The notes: generated from the letters alone by a model not told the origin. Shown: positions 8,493-17,249, counted from the first letter of the stretch. The stretch is 64,000 nt of DNA from Caballeronia sp. NK8 (GCF_018408855.1 NZ_AP024325.1:930001-994000), one strand, 5' to 3'. Numbers and translations: made by a program.

Positions 8493-8750
8493 ATGGAACA
8501 ATGTCCCTACTGTGAGCGAATCCGTGACGAATGGGATTGTCACGGACAGGAGTGCCGCACCAACATCGCCCGCGCGCTGCGCAGACAGCGCATGGGATTA
8601 CCCATGGTGCCCAAGGTCATTCGCAATGAAATCCCGCCAGGCGCGTCGACGGGCGAGGTGATCGCACAATTGTCGCGTCAGCGTTTGCGCGCGCGTCGGG
8701 CGAATGAGGAACGGCGTGCGCGCAAGGAAGCCGAAGACCTTGATCTTTAG
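8493..8750 (+). CDS. Small Cys-rich hypothetical protein
   Basis: Eighty-five residues beginning MEQCPYCERIRDEWDCHGQEC, with four cysteines and a histidine in the first 21 positions, followed by a strongly basic, helical Arg/Lys/Glu-rich C-terminal half. The Cys spacing (C-x2-C, then C-x4-C) could bind one zinc ion. I do not recognise the family. AAGG directly abuts the ATG, so initiation is probably weak. It ends just before a hairpin shared with the convergent gene at 8796. Confidence 0.55.
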   Translation: MEQCPYCERIRDEWDCHGQECRTNIARALRRQRMGLPMVPKVIRNEIPPGASTGEVIAQLSRQRLRARRANEERRARKEAEDLDL

Positions 8751-8751
8751 A

Positions 8752-8796
8752 ATGGGTCGGGTTGTTTTGCTAAGGAATGCTTTTAACCCGTCCCAT
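8752..8796. terminator. Bidirectional terminator-like hairpin
   Basis: ATGGGTCGGGTT at 8752-8763 pairs with AACCCGTCCCAT at 8785-8796 with one mismatch in 12 bp, around a 21-base loop. It lies between two convergent genes and its right arm enters the stop codon of the minus-strand gene. There is no clear U tract, so termination is only plausible. Confidence 0.5.
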
Positions 8797-10166
8797 CAAA
8801 CCCGCGTACCCTCATCACGCCACGCCCGCCGCGATTCACGCATCTTCGCAACCGCGATACGCGCAACCTTGAGCCAGCCATAAGGACGCGGATCAGCGAC
8901 CATGCTGAGCGCTCGCGCATAGTCGAGCGTCAAACCGGGCGTCCAGGCCATCGTCACCGCGCGCTTGCGTACCTGCGCGGCAACCCAGAGTTCCGGCGTG
9001 ACGATCATTCGAACCAGCGCGCCCCAACCCGCGCTCGCACCATACAAGCGCCCCGCCGCGCCTTCCAGCGCCGCATCGAGCGCGCGCGATACGCTGCTCG
9101 AACAGTTGCGATGCGTGAGGTTATAGGTCGTGTCCTCGCGATAATTGCGCCAGAAACGATCCAGACGAACCGGATCGTAATTGCGGACACGCACGCGCGT
9201 CGTCGATGGACACCACGCCTTCGATTCGATCGCGTAGCTCGGCTGAAACATTCCGGGCACATCGTTCTCGCGCGTGGCGCGCAAGAGGCGCGCGAAGTCG
9301 TCGGGCGAGCGGTCTATCTCGACAGCCGGATAAAGGCTCAAGTAGATGCCTTCCGGCGATTCGAGCGCGGCATGGCCCGTCGAGATCACGCCGTTACGGT
9401 CCACGGCCGCAATATAACGATCGACGACCGGATGCCACTGCGTCTGCGCCTTCGACGAGCCTACCGGCGTCCAGACGTGCACCGTGAGCGCGGGTTCATC
9501 GTCGGCGGGCGGGCCGTCCCATTCGCGGGCTTGCAGCGCGGGACGCGGCGGTTCCTTCGGTTGTGCCGCGCTCGCGGCTTCGGCGCTGGCGTCGCCCCAG
9601 CTCGCGGGGTTGCTCGCCAGCTTGCGCACCCGCGTCGCGATGAGAATCAGGTTCCAGCCCGCGAAGATGAAGAACGCACCGACGCAATACGGCACCGTGC
9701 CCTTGTAGTGCGTCGGATAGGGCTGAAGCATGAAGACGCCGAGCAGAATCTCGAAGATCGCGAACCCGAATGCGACGCGATAGCGACGATACCGCACGAC
9801 GAGCGCGGACGTCGCCTGCAGAAGGCCATCGAAGATGAACGCGACGCCGATCAGTATCGACAGAATGAAGTGGCCGTGATGATTGCCCTCGAAGATCAGC
9901 GCCGCCGTGAGCACGAACGCGATGCCCTTCGCATAGCGCAGCCTGCGCTGCCCGCCGACGCCGGCCCACGCGACCGCCAGCGTCAACGCGCCCTCGATCA
10001 GCAGCAGCCAGCCCACCGAGGCAATCGGGAAACCGAGCGCGCCGTCGAGTGCATCGATGAACACGCCGATGCCGGTCAGCAGAAGCAGCCAGCCCGTCAC
10101 CATGAGGCCGCGCCAGCGATTGCGCAAATAATCCACGCCCAGCAGGATCATCATTAGCTTGACCAT
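8796..10166 (-). CDS. HdeD-like membrane protein fused to a putative permuted NlpC/P60-like domain
   Basis: Two-part protein of 456 aa. Residues 1-180 form about six membrane helices typical of HdeD/DUF308 acid-resistance proteins. A Pro/Ala linker (190-225) leads to a soluble domain of about 230 residues with G-H-A (His265) and T-H-R-N-C (Cys355). That His-before-Cys order and the NC motif resemble permuted papain-like (NlpC/P60, LRAT-type) cysteine hydrolases. The start at 10166 has GGGAG upstream; a reading to 10271 adds 35 unrelated residues. Possible role: membrane-anchored hydrolase of peptidoglycan or lipid in stress. The domain assignment is by motif only. Confidence 0.75.
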   Translation of the reverse strand: MVKLMMILLGVDYLRNRWRGLMVTGWLLLLTGIGVFIDALDGALGFPIASVGWLLLIEGALTLAVAWAGVGGQRRLRYAKGIAFVLTAALIFEGNHHGHFILSILIGVAFIFDGLLQATSALVVRYRRYRVAFGFAIFEILLGVFMLQPYPTHYKGTVPYCVGAFFIFAGWNLILIATRVRKLASNPASWGDASAEAASAAQPKEPPRPALQAREWDGPPADDEPALTVHVWTPVGSSKAQTQWHPVVDRYIAAVDRNGVISTGHAALESPEGIYLSLYPAVEIDRSPDDFARLLRATRENDVPGMFQPSYAIESKAWCPSTTRVRVRNYDPVRLDRFWRNYREDTTYNLTHRNCSSSVSRALDAALEGAAGRLYGASAGWGALVRMIVTPELWVAAQVRKRAVTMAWTPGLTLDYARALSMVADPRPYGWLKVARIAVAKMRESRRAWRDEGTRV

Positions 10167-10310
10167 CGTTCTCCCACCGGAAAAAGAATGCTCAGTGCCC
10201 GTACATGTTAGTGCAGTTGACGCGCACACCGTTTCGTACGATCGTTCCAGACACTGCGATGAACGCGCCATGACATACTTACGCTGCCATCCTCATGCGA
10301 CGGAGACGCC

Positions 10311-10895
10311 ATGTTCGAGCAATGCCGATGGATCAACGAGCCCGCGCAATGGCGCGTCGAGAACGACACGCTCCACGTCGCCACCGACCCGAACACGGAC
10401 TTCTGGCGCAAGACGCACTACGGCTTCGTACGCGATAACGGCCATGTCTTCGCGGCAGACGTCGATGGCGACTTTACCGCCGAAGTCGCGGTCGAAGGCG
10501 AATTCTCCGCGCTCTACGATCAGGCCGGCCTCATGGTGCGCGAAAGCGCCGAACGCTGGATCAAGTCCGGCGCCGAATACAACGACGGCGCGCTCACCTT
10601 CAGCACCGTCCTGACCAGCGATCTCTCCGACTGGTCGCTCGGCTCGCGCGCGAACACGAACCGCTTCCGGTTGCGCATGACGGTCGCGCAAGGCGTCCTG
10701 AAAGTGCAATGCAGCGCCGATGAACGCCACTGGACCCTCATGCGTCTTGCGCCCTTCGCCGCAAGCAGTTCGACCGCGCGCTGGCAGGTCGGCCCGATGT
10801 GCTGCACACCCGAGCGCGGCGGCCTCACCGTGCGTTTCTCAGACTTCAGGATCGGACCGCCCATCGTCAAGGACCTGCACGATATCTCGATGTAA
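10311..10895 (+). CDS. DUF1349 domain protein
   Basis: Cytoplasmic protein of 194 aa, without signal peptide, made of one DUF1349 domain with a concanavalin-like beta-sandwich. Recognisable parts are W-R-V-E-N-D near the start, T-D-F-W-R-K-T-H-Y-G, the YDQAGLMVR segment, WIKSGAEY and the closing VRFSDFRIGP. Members are often annotated as regulation of enolase protein 1 and may bind carbohydrate. The sugar-transport island follows on the same strand but is separated by a strong promoter, so co-function is not established. Confidence 0.85.
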   Translation: MFEQCRWINEPAQWRVENDTLHVATDPNTDFWRKTHYGFVRDNGHVFAADVDGDFTAEVAVEGEFSALYDQAGLMVRESAERWIKSGAEYNDGALTFSTVLTSDLSDWSLGSRANTNRFRLRMTVAQGVLKVQCSADERHWTLMRLAPFAASSSTARWQVGPMCCTPERGGLTVRFSDFRIGPPIVKDLHDISM

Positions 10896-10927
10896 GGCGG
10901 CGCATCGGAGTCGGTAAAAACACTCAC

Positions 10928-10956
10928 TTGCCCGGTTGGTCGGCGCTTTCTAATAT
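10928..10956 (+). promoter_or_regulatory. Sigma-70 type promoter of lacI-type gene and sugar ABC operon
   Basis: TTGCCC at 10928-10933 and TAATAT at 10951-10956 are separated by 17 bases. The predicted transcript starts near 10963, inside the adjacent palindromic operator, and would cover the regulator and probably the ABC transporter genes. Confidence 0.65.
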
Positions 10957-10974
10957 TCTGAAACGTTTCAGAAT
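10955..10974. promoter_or_regulatory. LacI-family operator, perfect 20-bp palindrome
   Basis: ATTCTGAAACGTTTCAGAAT is a perfect palindrome with the central CG typical of LacI/GalR operators. It overlaps the end of the -10 element and the expected start point, so binding would block transcription. It lies 18 bases upstream of the TTG start of the adjacent LacI-type gene, which indicates autoregulation and probably joint control of the downstream transporter. Confidence 0.85.
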
Positions 10975-10991
10975 TTCGACGATATCGCGCC

Positions 10992-12050
10992 TTGGACTCA
11001 CGAAAAAAACCGGCCCGCACGTTGAAGGATGTCGCCACTGCGGCAGGGGTATCGCTCGGCACCGCATCGAAGGTCATGGCGGGCGCGCCGGGCGTGAGCG
11101 CCGCGCGGCGCGAGCAGGTGTGGGACGCCGCGCGCCGGCTCGGCTATCGGCGCAACAGCCTCGCGGCCGAATTGCGCAGCAGCCGCTCGACGTCCATCGG
11201 CTTCGTCGTGCCCGATCTGACGAACTCGTTCTTCATCGAATTGCTGTGCGTGGTGGAAGATCATGCGCTCGCGAGCGGCTATCGCCTGCTGCTCGCGCAT
11301 GCGCAGGAAAATCCCGAGCGCGAGGCCGAGCGCATCCGCTTCGTGCTGTCACGGCAAGTGGCGGGCATGATCATCATCCCCTGCCACGGCTACGATCACG
11401 CGATAGAAGAACTGCGCGAATGCGATGTGCCGCTCGTCATGGCCGATCGCGTCGACGACAGCTTTCCCGCCAATACCGTGACCACCGACAGCCGGCGCGC
11501 CGCGCGCGACGGCACCGACCATCTCATCGCGCTGGGGCACAAACGCATCACGTTCATCGTCAATGCGCTCGATCTCGTCAACAGCCGCGAGCGCGCGGAC
11601 GGCTATCTCGACGCCATGAAACGCGCGGGCCTCGCGCGCCATGCACGCGTCGTCGTATGCGGGATGACGGACACGGAGAGCCACGCGGCCACGCTCGGAC
11701 TGCTCTCGGAGCGCGAGCGGCCGACTGCGCTCTTCACCGGCGCGAACGTCGCGACGCTCGGCGCCTTGCGCGCGATACGCGATGCGGAATTGCAGCTGCC
11801 CGAACACATCTCCCTGCTCTCTTTCGACGACGCGCCGTGGATGTCGGTGCTGCATCCGCGCATCAGCTCGATACATCAGCCGGTGGAAGCCGTGGGCCGC
11901 GCGATCTGGCAACTGCTGCACAAACAGTTGCAAGGCGAATCAGCGGAGCCGGTGCATCTGCGCATGAAAGCGGATTTGCGCGTGCGCGAGAGCACCGCGC
12001 CGCCCTTCAAGGCGACGGGCAGGGAAACCCGCAAGCGGGCCGCGCTATAA
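10992..12050 (+). CDS. LacI family regulator of sugar ABC operon
   Basis: Repressor of 352 aa. The helix-turn-helix TLKDVATAAGVSLGTASKV lies at residues 10-28, then a hinge and a sugar-binding domain with GFVVPDLTNSFF and SLLSFDDAPW. The apparent start is TTG at 10992 with no clear ribosome binding site; no ATG or GTG is suitably placed before the helix-turn-helix, so expression may be deliberately low. A 100-base gap separates it from the binding-protein gene on the same strand. The 20-bp operator directly upstream is its likely target. Effector probably the imported sugar. Confidence 0.92.
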   Translation: MDSRKKPARTLKDVATAAGVSLGTASKVMAGAPGVSAARREQVWDAARRLGYRRNSLAAELRSSRSTSIGFVVPDLTNSFFIELLCVVEDHALASGYRLLLAHAQENPEREAERIRFVLSRQVAGMIIIPCHGYDHAIEELRECDVPLVMADRVDDSFPANTVTTDSRRAARDGTDHLIALGHKRITFIVNALDLVNSRERADGYLDAMKRAGLARHARVVVCGMTDTESHAATLGLLSERERPTALFTGANVATLGALRAIRDAELQLPEHISLLSFDDAPWMSVLHPRISSIHQPVEAVGRAIWQLLHKQLQGESAEPVHLRMKADLRVRESTAPPFKATGRETRKRAAL

Positions 12051-12150
12051 CGTTTTATTTTTATCGATCAAACCCGATCAGAACCAGCGAGAGCAGCAAC
12101 CCGTCACGAACAACGAACCCGAAGCTGGCAACCAAAACAGGAGAGACGCA

Positions 12151-13125
12151 ATGGACAGCAAACGACGCATCATCACCGCGAGTCTCATCGCCGCACCGCT
12201 GGCCGGCGCGGTCGGCACGTTCTCCGCGCTCATCGCCGGGCCGGCGTTCGCGCAGCAGAAGAAATACCGCTTCGGGTTCTCGCAGGTCACGACCGTCGAG
12301 CCGTGGCGCGTGCAGTTCAACAAGGACATGAAGGCGGAGGCCGCGAAGCATCCCGAGGTCGAGTTGATCATCGCCGACGCGGGAGACCGCACCGACAAGC
12401 AGAACGCCGACATGGAGAACTTCATCACGCAGAAGATGGACGCGATCTTCATCTCGCCCAAGGAGTCGGCGGGCCTCACGGGCGTCGTCGAAAAGGCCTT
12501 CAAAGCAGGCATTCCCGTGTTCGTGCTCGATCGCGAAGTGAACGGCGATCAGTTCACGCAGTTCATCGGCGGGGACAACGTGCAGATCGGCCAGGAAGCG
12601 GGCAACTTCATCGTCAAGCTGACGGGCGGGCCGGGCAAGGCGCAAGGCAATCTGGTCGAAATCTGGGGCGGCTTCGGCGCGCAGCCCGCGCATGACCGGC
12701 ATGACGGCGCGGACAAGGCCATCGGCAAGGAGAAAGGAATCAAGCGCGTGGGCGAGCGCGTGGATTGCGACTGGAAGCAGGACAAGGCCTACGATTACAT
12801 GAAGACCGTGTTGCGCGTGCAGCCGAAGATCGACGTGGTGTACGCGCATAACGATCCGATGGCCTATGGCGCCTATCTCGCCGCGAAGGATGCGGGCCGC
12901 GAGAAGAGCATCAAGTTCGTCGGCATCGACGGCTTGCCGCAGGAAGGCGCGACGTGGGTCGAGCAAGGCCTGCTCGCGGGCACCTTCATGTATCCGACGC
13001 CGGGTGCGGAAGGCATCCGCCAGTCGCTCAAGGTGTTGCACGGCGACAAGGTGCAGAAGAAAGTCACGCTGCCGACGCAGGGCATCTTCGCGGACAACGC
13101 GAAGCAGTACATCGCAAACCACTGA
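12151..13125 (+). CDS. Sugar ABC transporter, periplasmic substrate-binding protein
   Basis: Binding protein of 324 aa in the ribose/galactofuranose (YtfQ-like, Peripla_BP_4) group. The signal peptide has a basic start (MDSKRR) and a likely cut after PAFA. Mature features include GFSQVTTVEPWRVQ, ADAGDRTDKQNADMENF, DREV and YAHNDPMAYGAYLAAKDAG. CAGGAGAGA precedes the ATG. First gene of a complete importer with ATPase and permease. YtfQ likeness suggests a furanose or pentose substrate, but this is a guess from overall pattern. Confidence 0.93.
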   Translation: MDSKRRIITASLIAAPLAGAVGTFSALIAGPAFAQQKKYRFGFSQVTTVEPWRVQFNKDMKAEAAKHPEVELIIADAGDRTDKQNADMENFITQKMDAIFISPKESAGLTGVVEKAFKAGIPVFVLDREVNGDQFTQFIGGDNVQIGQEAGNFIVKLTGGPGKAQGNLVEIWGGFGAQPAHDRHDGADKAIGKEKGIKRVGERVDCDWKQDKAYDYMKTVLRVQPKIDVVYAHNDPMAYGAYLAAKDAGREKSIKFVGIDGLPQEGATWVEQGLLAGTFMYPTPGAEGIRQSLKVLHGDKVQKKVTLPTQGIFADNAKQYIANH

Positions 13126-13142
13126 GCGAGACACAGACAGCG

Positions 13143-14660
13143 ATGGCAACCGTCACCGCGCCGCTCATCGAAGCCGCGGGCCTGTCGATTTCGTTCAACG
13201 GCAGCCCCGCGCTGTCCGGCGTCGACTTCGATGTCGCATCGGGCGAGATTCATGCGCTCGTCGGCGAGAACGGCGCGGGCAAGTCGAGCCTGATGAAGAT
13301 ACTGGGCGGCCTCTACGCGCCCGATGCCGGCAGCATCCGCGTGCGTGGCGAGACGACGCGCATGATGAGCGTGAACGACGCGACGCGCGCGGGTGTCGCG
13401 ATCATTCATCAGGAGCTCAATCTCGTCGATACGCTGTCCGCCGTCGACAACATCTTTCTCGGCAAGGAACTGCGCACGCGCATGGGCTTTCCCGATCGCC
13501 GCGCTATGCACGACGCGGCCGCGAAAGTGCTCGCGCAACTCGGTTTTCGCGCGCCGCCGAATACGCTCGTCGGCACCTTGCGTGTCGGCGAGAAGCAACT
13601 GGTCGAGATCGCGAAGGCGCTGCTCGCCGATGCGCGCGTGCTCATCATGGACGAACCGACGTCCGCGCTCTCCGACACCGAAACGCAGGCGCTGCTTACG
13701 CTCACACGCGATCTGCGCGAGCGCGGCATGGGTATCGTGCTCATCAGTCACCGGCTCGGCGAAGTATTCGCGGTCGCGGACCGCGTGACCGTGTTGCGCG
13801 ACGGAAGACGCATCGCGACCTTGCAGATGCGGCAGGTCGAATCGTCATCGGCGCTCGTCTCGATGATGATCGGCAAGGACTTCACGCCCCCCGAGCGCAC
13901 CGAAGCCGAGGCGCCGCAGGCGCGCCCGCTCGCCGTGGACGTGCGCGGCCTCACGTTATGGGGACCGGCGCGCGCGGTCGTATCGGATGTGTCGTTCGCG
14001 GTGCAGCAAGGCGAAGTGTTCGGCATCTCGGGGCTGCTCGGCGCGGGCAAGACGGAGATACTCGAGGCGTTGTTCGGCGTGTCGCGGTATCGGCGCGAAG
14101 GCGAGATACGCGTGGCGGGTCACACGCATTCGATCGATTCACCGGATCGCGCGGCCGCGGCCGGCCTTGCTTTCGTGACCGAAGACCGCAAGAAAGACGG
14201 GCTCGTGCTCGATCAGTCGCTGGAAGCGAACCTCGTTCTGCCGTCGCTCTCGCGCGCGCCGGGATTCCCGTTCTATCGGCGCGGCCGCATGCAGGCATGG
14301 GCCGCATCGCAGGCGCGGGCATCGAACGTCAAGCATCGCACGCTCGCGCAGGATGCGAGCACCTTGTCGGGCGGTAATCAGCAGAAACTCATCATCGGCA
14401 AATGGCTGATGACGAAGCCGCGCATTCTTCTGCTCGATGAACCCACGCGCGGCGTCGATGTCGCTGCGAAGGCCGAGATCTATCGGCAGATACTCGCGGC
14501 CGCGCGCGAAGGCGTGACGGTGATCGTCGCGAGTTCGGAAATCGATGAGCTGATGCTTCTGGCCGATCGCATCCTCGTGATGTGCGAAGGACACGCGCGC
14601 GGCGTACTGACGCGCGAGCAATTCTCGGGCGACGTGCTCATCAGGATGGCCTCGCCCTGA
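13143..14660 (+). CDS. Sugar ABC transporter, dual ATP-binding protein
   Basis: Cytoplasmic ATPase of 505 aa with two nucleotide-binding domains, as in RbsA/MglA/YtfR. The first Walker A is GENGAGKSS at 41-49 with the Walker B LIMDEPTSAL; the second half has GLLGAGKT near 297-304, signature LSGGNQQK near 409 and LLLDEPTRGVD. The second Walker A is the reduced form normal for this family. The start at 13143 lies 17 bases after the binding-protein stop; a longer upstream reading overlaps that gene. Energises the adjacent permease. Confidence 0.95.
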   Translation: MATVTAPLIEAAGLSISFNGSPALSGVDFDVASGEIHALVGENGAGKSSLMKILGGLYAPDAGSIRVRGETTRMMSVNDATRAGVAIIHQELNLVDTLSAVDNIFLGKELRTRMGFPDRRAMHDAAAKVLAQLGFRAPPNTLVGTLRVGEKQLVEIAKALLADARVLIMDEPTSALSDTETQALLTLTRDLRERGMGIVLISHRLGEVFAVADRVTVLRDGRRIATLQMRQVESSSALVSMMIGKDFTPPERTEAEAPQARPLAVDVRGLTLWGPARAVVSDVSFAVQQGEVFGISGLLGAGKTEILEALFGVSRYRREGEIRVAGHTHSIDSPDRAAAAGLAFVTEDRKKDGLVLDQSLEANLVLPSLSRAPGFPFYRRGRMQAWAASQARASNVKHRTLAQDASTLSGGNQQKLIIGKWLMTKPRILLLDEPTRGVDVAAKAEIYRQILAAAREGVTVIVASSEIDELMLLADRILVMCEGHARGVLTREQFSGDVLIRMASP

Positions 14661-14683
14661 AGCGATAAACGGAGACGCATATC

Positions 14684-15958
14684 ATGCTGCAAGCGCAGGA
14701 CCAACTCGCCGAGTCCGCGGCCACCGCCCGTCAGCGACACCTGAGCACGTTCCTCACGTATCTGAAGTATTACCTCGGGCTCATCGTGCTGCTGGTGGTG
14801 GGCGCGTTCACGGCGCCGCACGCGGCCGACGGCGGCAACATCTTTCTGTCGAGCGCGAATATCTCCGACGTGTTCCGGCAAGTCGCGAACGTCGGCGTGA
14901 TTTCAATCGGCATGACGCTCGTGATCATCACGGCGGGCATCGATCTGTCGGTGGGCGCGATCATGGGACTCGGCAGCGTGCTCACCGCGATGCTGCTCAC
15001 CACCGATGGCTGGAACCGCGCAACCTACGCATCGCTCGTGCTCGACGCGATCGCCGTGTTCGCGATCGTGTTCGCCGTGCTCGGCGTCGCGCGCGGCATC
15101 ATGCGTGCGCGCGATGCGCAGACCGTGCGCGTCGCGGATCGTTCGCCCGTTGCGATGCAGGCGGGCATCGCGCTGATCGTCGCGGCGCTGGCTTGCGCGT
15201 ATATCGCGCTGCATGGCGGGCATCGCATGCCCCTGCTCGCCGTGATGTGGATCGTGCCGCTCGCGGGTTTAACGCTGGGCGCGCTCAACGGCTGGATCAT
15301 CACGCGCGGACGCATGCAGCCTTTCATCGTCACGCTTGCCGCGATGGTGGGCGTGCTGGGCGCCTCGCGTCTGATCGCGGGCCAGGATACGGCCGTCTAT
15401 TCGATCTATAGCGGCACCAATGCAACGAGCGATATCGAAGCGCTGCGCGCGCTGCTCTTCAATGTGGTGCCGGTGCCTGCGCTTTTCTTTCTGGTGATCG
15501 CGATCGTCGTGGGGTTCGTGATGAACCGCACCGTATTCGGCAAGTATCTTTATGCGATCGGTGGAAACGAGAAATGCGCGGTGGTGTCGGGACTCGATGT
15601 CGCGCGCCACAAGATGGCCGCTTATGCGATCTCGGGCTTGCTATCGGCGCTGGTCGGCGTGCTTTATGCGGCGCAGTATCGGCAAGGCAAGGCGGATGCC
15701 GGCATGGGCTGGGAGCTGGACGCGATCGCGGCTGTCGTGATCGGCGGTACGAGCCTTTCGGGTGGGGTCGGGCGCGTGTCGGGGACGGTTGCGGGTGTGT
15801 TGATATTTGGATTCCTTAGCAATATCTTGTTGCTCAATGATATCGATAGCAATACGCAGCTCGTTCTCAAAGGATTGATCATCGTGATCGCGGTGTTTCT
15901 GCAGCAGGCGGATATGGGGAAGCGTGGGTGGTTCAGGCGTTTTGGGGCGCGGAAGTAG
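14684..15958 (+). CDS. Sugar ABC transporter, permease
   Basis: Inner-membrane permease of 424 aa, RbsC/YtfT family. It has ISIGMTLVIITAGIDLSVGA, the PFIVTLAAMVGVLGASRLIAG region, and YAIGGNEKCAVVSGLDV followed by the GGTSLSGGVGRVSGT motif. It is longer than the usual 310-350 residues: about 75 extra residues near 110-190 contain two more hydrophobic segments and a charged loop. GGAGACGCATATC precedes the ATG, 23 bases after the ATPase stop. Its TAG stop abuts the convergent aldolase stop with no gap. Confidence 0.93.
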   Translation: MLQAQDQLAESAATARQRHLSTFLTYLKYYLGLIVLLVVGAFTAPHAADGGNIFLSSANISDVFRQVANVGVISIGMTLVIITAGIDLSVGAIMGLGSVLTAMLLTTDGWNRATYASLVLDAIAVFAIVFAVLGVARGIMRARDAQTVRVADRSPVAMQAGIALIVAALACAYIALHGGHRMPLLAVMWIVPLAGLTLGALNGWIITRGRMQPFIVTLAAMVGVLGASRLIAGQDTAVYSIYSGTNATSDIEALRALLFNVVPVPALFFLVIAIVVGFVMNRTVFGKYLYAIGGNEKCAVVSGLDVARHKMAAYAISGLLSALVGVLYAAQYRQGKADAGMGWELDAIAAVVIGGTSLSGGVGRVSGTVAGVLIFGFLSNILLLNDIDSNTQLVLKGLIIVIAVFLQQADMGKRGWFRRFGARK

Positions 15959-16747
15959 TCACCCCTCAAAATCAATCCCCCTCCCCCGCAACTGCCGCAT
16001 CCCGCTCGCAAGATGCGCCTTCGCGCTCTGCGCATCCCCCTCACGCATCTGCTCGTAAGTACGCTGCGCAATCTCGTGCGGCACAACCTTGAGCGGCCGG
16101 TTTGCGCTCATCGCGCGCAACTGCACTTCAGCCGCGCGCTCGAGATAGTAGAGATCGTCCCACGCCTCGGCGATAGTCGCACCCGCAACCATCACGCCGT
16201 GATTCTTGAGGAAGAGGATATCGGCGTCGCCCATCGCGCTGGCGATACGGTCGCCTTCGGCATCATCGAGCGCGAGGCCGTTGTAATCCTCGTCGACCGC
16301 GGTGCGGCCATAAAATTTCAATGACGTCTGCCCGAGCCACAAGAGCGGCGGCCCGTCGAGCAGACACAGCGCAGTCGCGTTCGGCATATGCGTGTGGAAC
16401 GCCGCCTTCACGCGCGGCATCAGCTTATGCAGACGCGCGTGAATATAGAAGGCGGTCGCTTCCGGCTCACCCTCGCCGTCGATGACATTGCCTTCGAAAT
16501 CGCAGACCAGAAGGCGCGACGCCGTGATCTCGCTGAACGCATAGCCGTACGGGTTCACGAAGAACAGATCGTCGCGGCCCGGCACCACCGCCGAAAAGTG
16601 ATTGCACACGCCCTCTTCGAAGCCGTGCAGCGCCGCGAGCTGAAAGCAGGCGGCAAGCTCCCGGCGTGCCTCGGCGATCTCCGGCGCATCGAGCCGGACG
16701 GTGTCGGACGCCGCGCGTTGCGCGACGCTGGAAAGCGTATGTGCCAT
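15959..16747 (-). CDS. Class II aldolase/adducin family protein
   Basis: Zinc-dependent aldolase-like protein of 262 aa. It has CNHFSAVVPG, the FHTHMPNATAL segment with two zinc-ligand histidines, and LKNHGVMVAG with the third, matching the L-fuculose/L-ribulose phosphate aldolase and epimerase fold. AAAGG lies upstream of the ATG at 16747; a longer reading to 16873 lacks family likeness. It is convergent with the sugar ABC operon and so has its own promoter, but may process the imported sugar. Many Burkholderiaceae homologues are simply annotated class II aldolase; the true substrate is unknown. Confidence 0.9.
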   Translation of the reverse strand: MAHTLSSVAQRAASDTVRLDAPEIAEARRELAACFQLAALHGFEEGVCNHFSAVVPGRDDLFFVNPYGYAFSEITASRLLVCDFEGNVIDGEGEPEATAFYIHARLHKLMPRVKAAFHTHMPNATALCLLDGPPLLWLGQTSLKFYGRTAVDEDYNGLALDDAEGDRIASAMGDADILFLKNHGVMVAGATIAEAWDDLYYLERAAEVQLRAMSANRPLKVVPHEIAQRTYEQMREGDAQSAKAHLASGMRQLRGRGIDFEG

Positions 16748-16994
16748 GATTACGTGCCTTTTGTCTTTTGCCTGACCGAGAGGTCGAGGATAATCGAATG
16801 CGCGGGCGAGTATTGTCCGGACAAAAAGACAATCGGCGGCGCAGGCTCCCGAAAAACGAAGTATGACGCGCAAATGTCGCGTCTCTTAGCAGAAACGCTT
16901 ATTTGAACTCGGCGTTCTGGCATGGTAAAACTCTATGCCGCTCGAGATTCGAAGCGCATCTACAACGTAATCCGTCTCAATAGGGTTTGGAAAA

Positions 16995-17198
16995 ATGGCA
17001 ACAGGTACTGTGAAGTGGTTCAACGATGCAAAGGGTTTTGGTTTCATCACGCCGGACGACGGCGGTGAGGACCTGTTTGCACATTTCTCCGAAATCCAGT
17101 CCAAGGGTTTCAAGTCGCTCCAGGAGAATCAGAAGGTGAGCTTCGAAGTCAAGCAAGGCCCGAAGGGCAAGCAAGCTTCGACGATCCAGCCGCTGTAA
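16995..17198 (+). CDS. cspA: Cold-shock protein CspA family
   Basis: Single cold-shock domain of 67 aa that binds single-stranded RNA or DNA. Both RNA-binding motifs are intact: KGFGFI at 13-18 and DLFAHF at 27-32, with the usual GTVKWFN start. Length is standard. A weak GGA lies before the ATG, after an untranslated leader of unknown length in the 247-base gap following the divergent aldolase gene. An excellent terminator follows. Role: RNA chaperone in cold, growth change or stress. Confidence 0.97.
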   Translation: MATGTVKWFNDAKGFGFITPDDGGEDLFAHFSEIQSKGFKSLQENQKVSFEVKQGPKGKQASTIQPL

Positions 17199-17223
17199 GT
17201 TTCAGCGCACTCGCCTCTGGCAA

Positions 17224-17249
17224 CGAAACGGCCCTCACGGGCCGTTTCG
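17224..17249 (+). terminator. Rho-independent terminator of cspA
   Basis: CGAAACGGCCC pairs perfectly with GGGCCGTTTCG around a TCAC loop, an 11-bp GC-rich stem starting 26 bases after the cspA stop and followed by CTTTGG. Confidence 0.85.

Noticed and set aside
12065..12080. Direct repeat CGATCA spaced ten bases between the LacI gene and the binding-protein gene
   Set aside because: Short, not palindromic with the LacI operator pattern and possibly chance; no promoter elements around it.
14033..14060. Reduced second Walker A of the sugar ABC ATPase as a possible defect
   Set aside because: A divergent second nucleotide site is usual in RbsA/MglA-type proteins.
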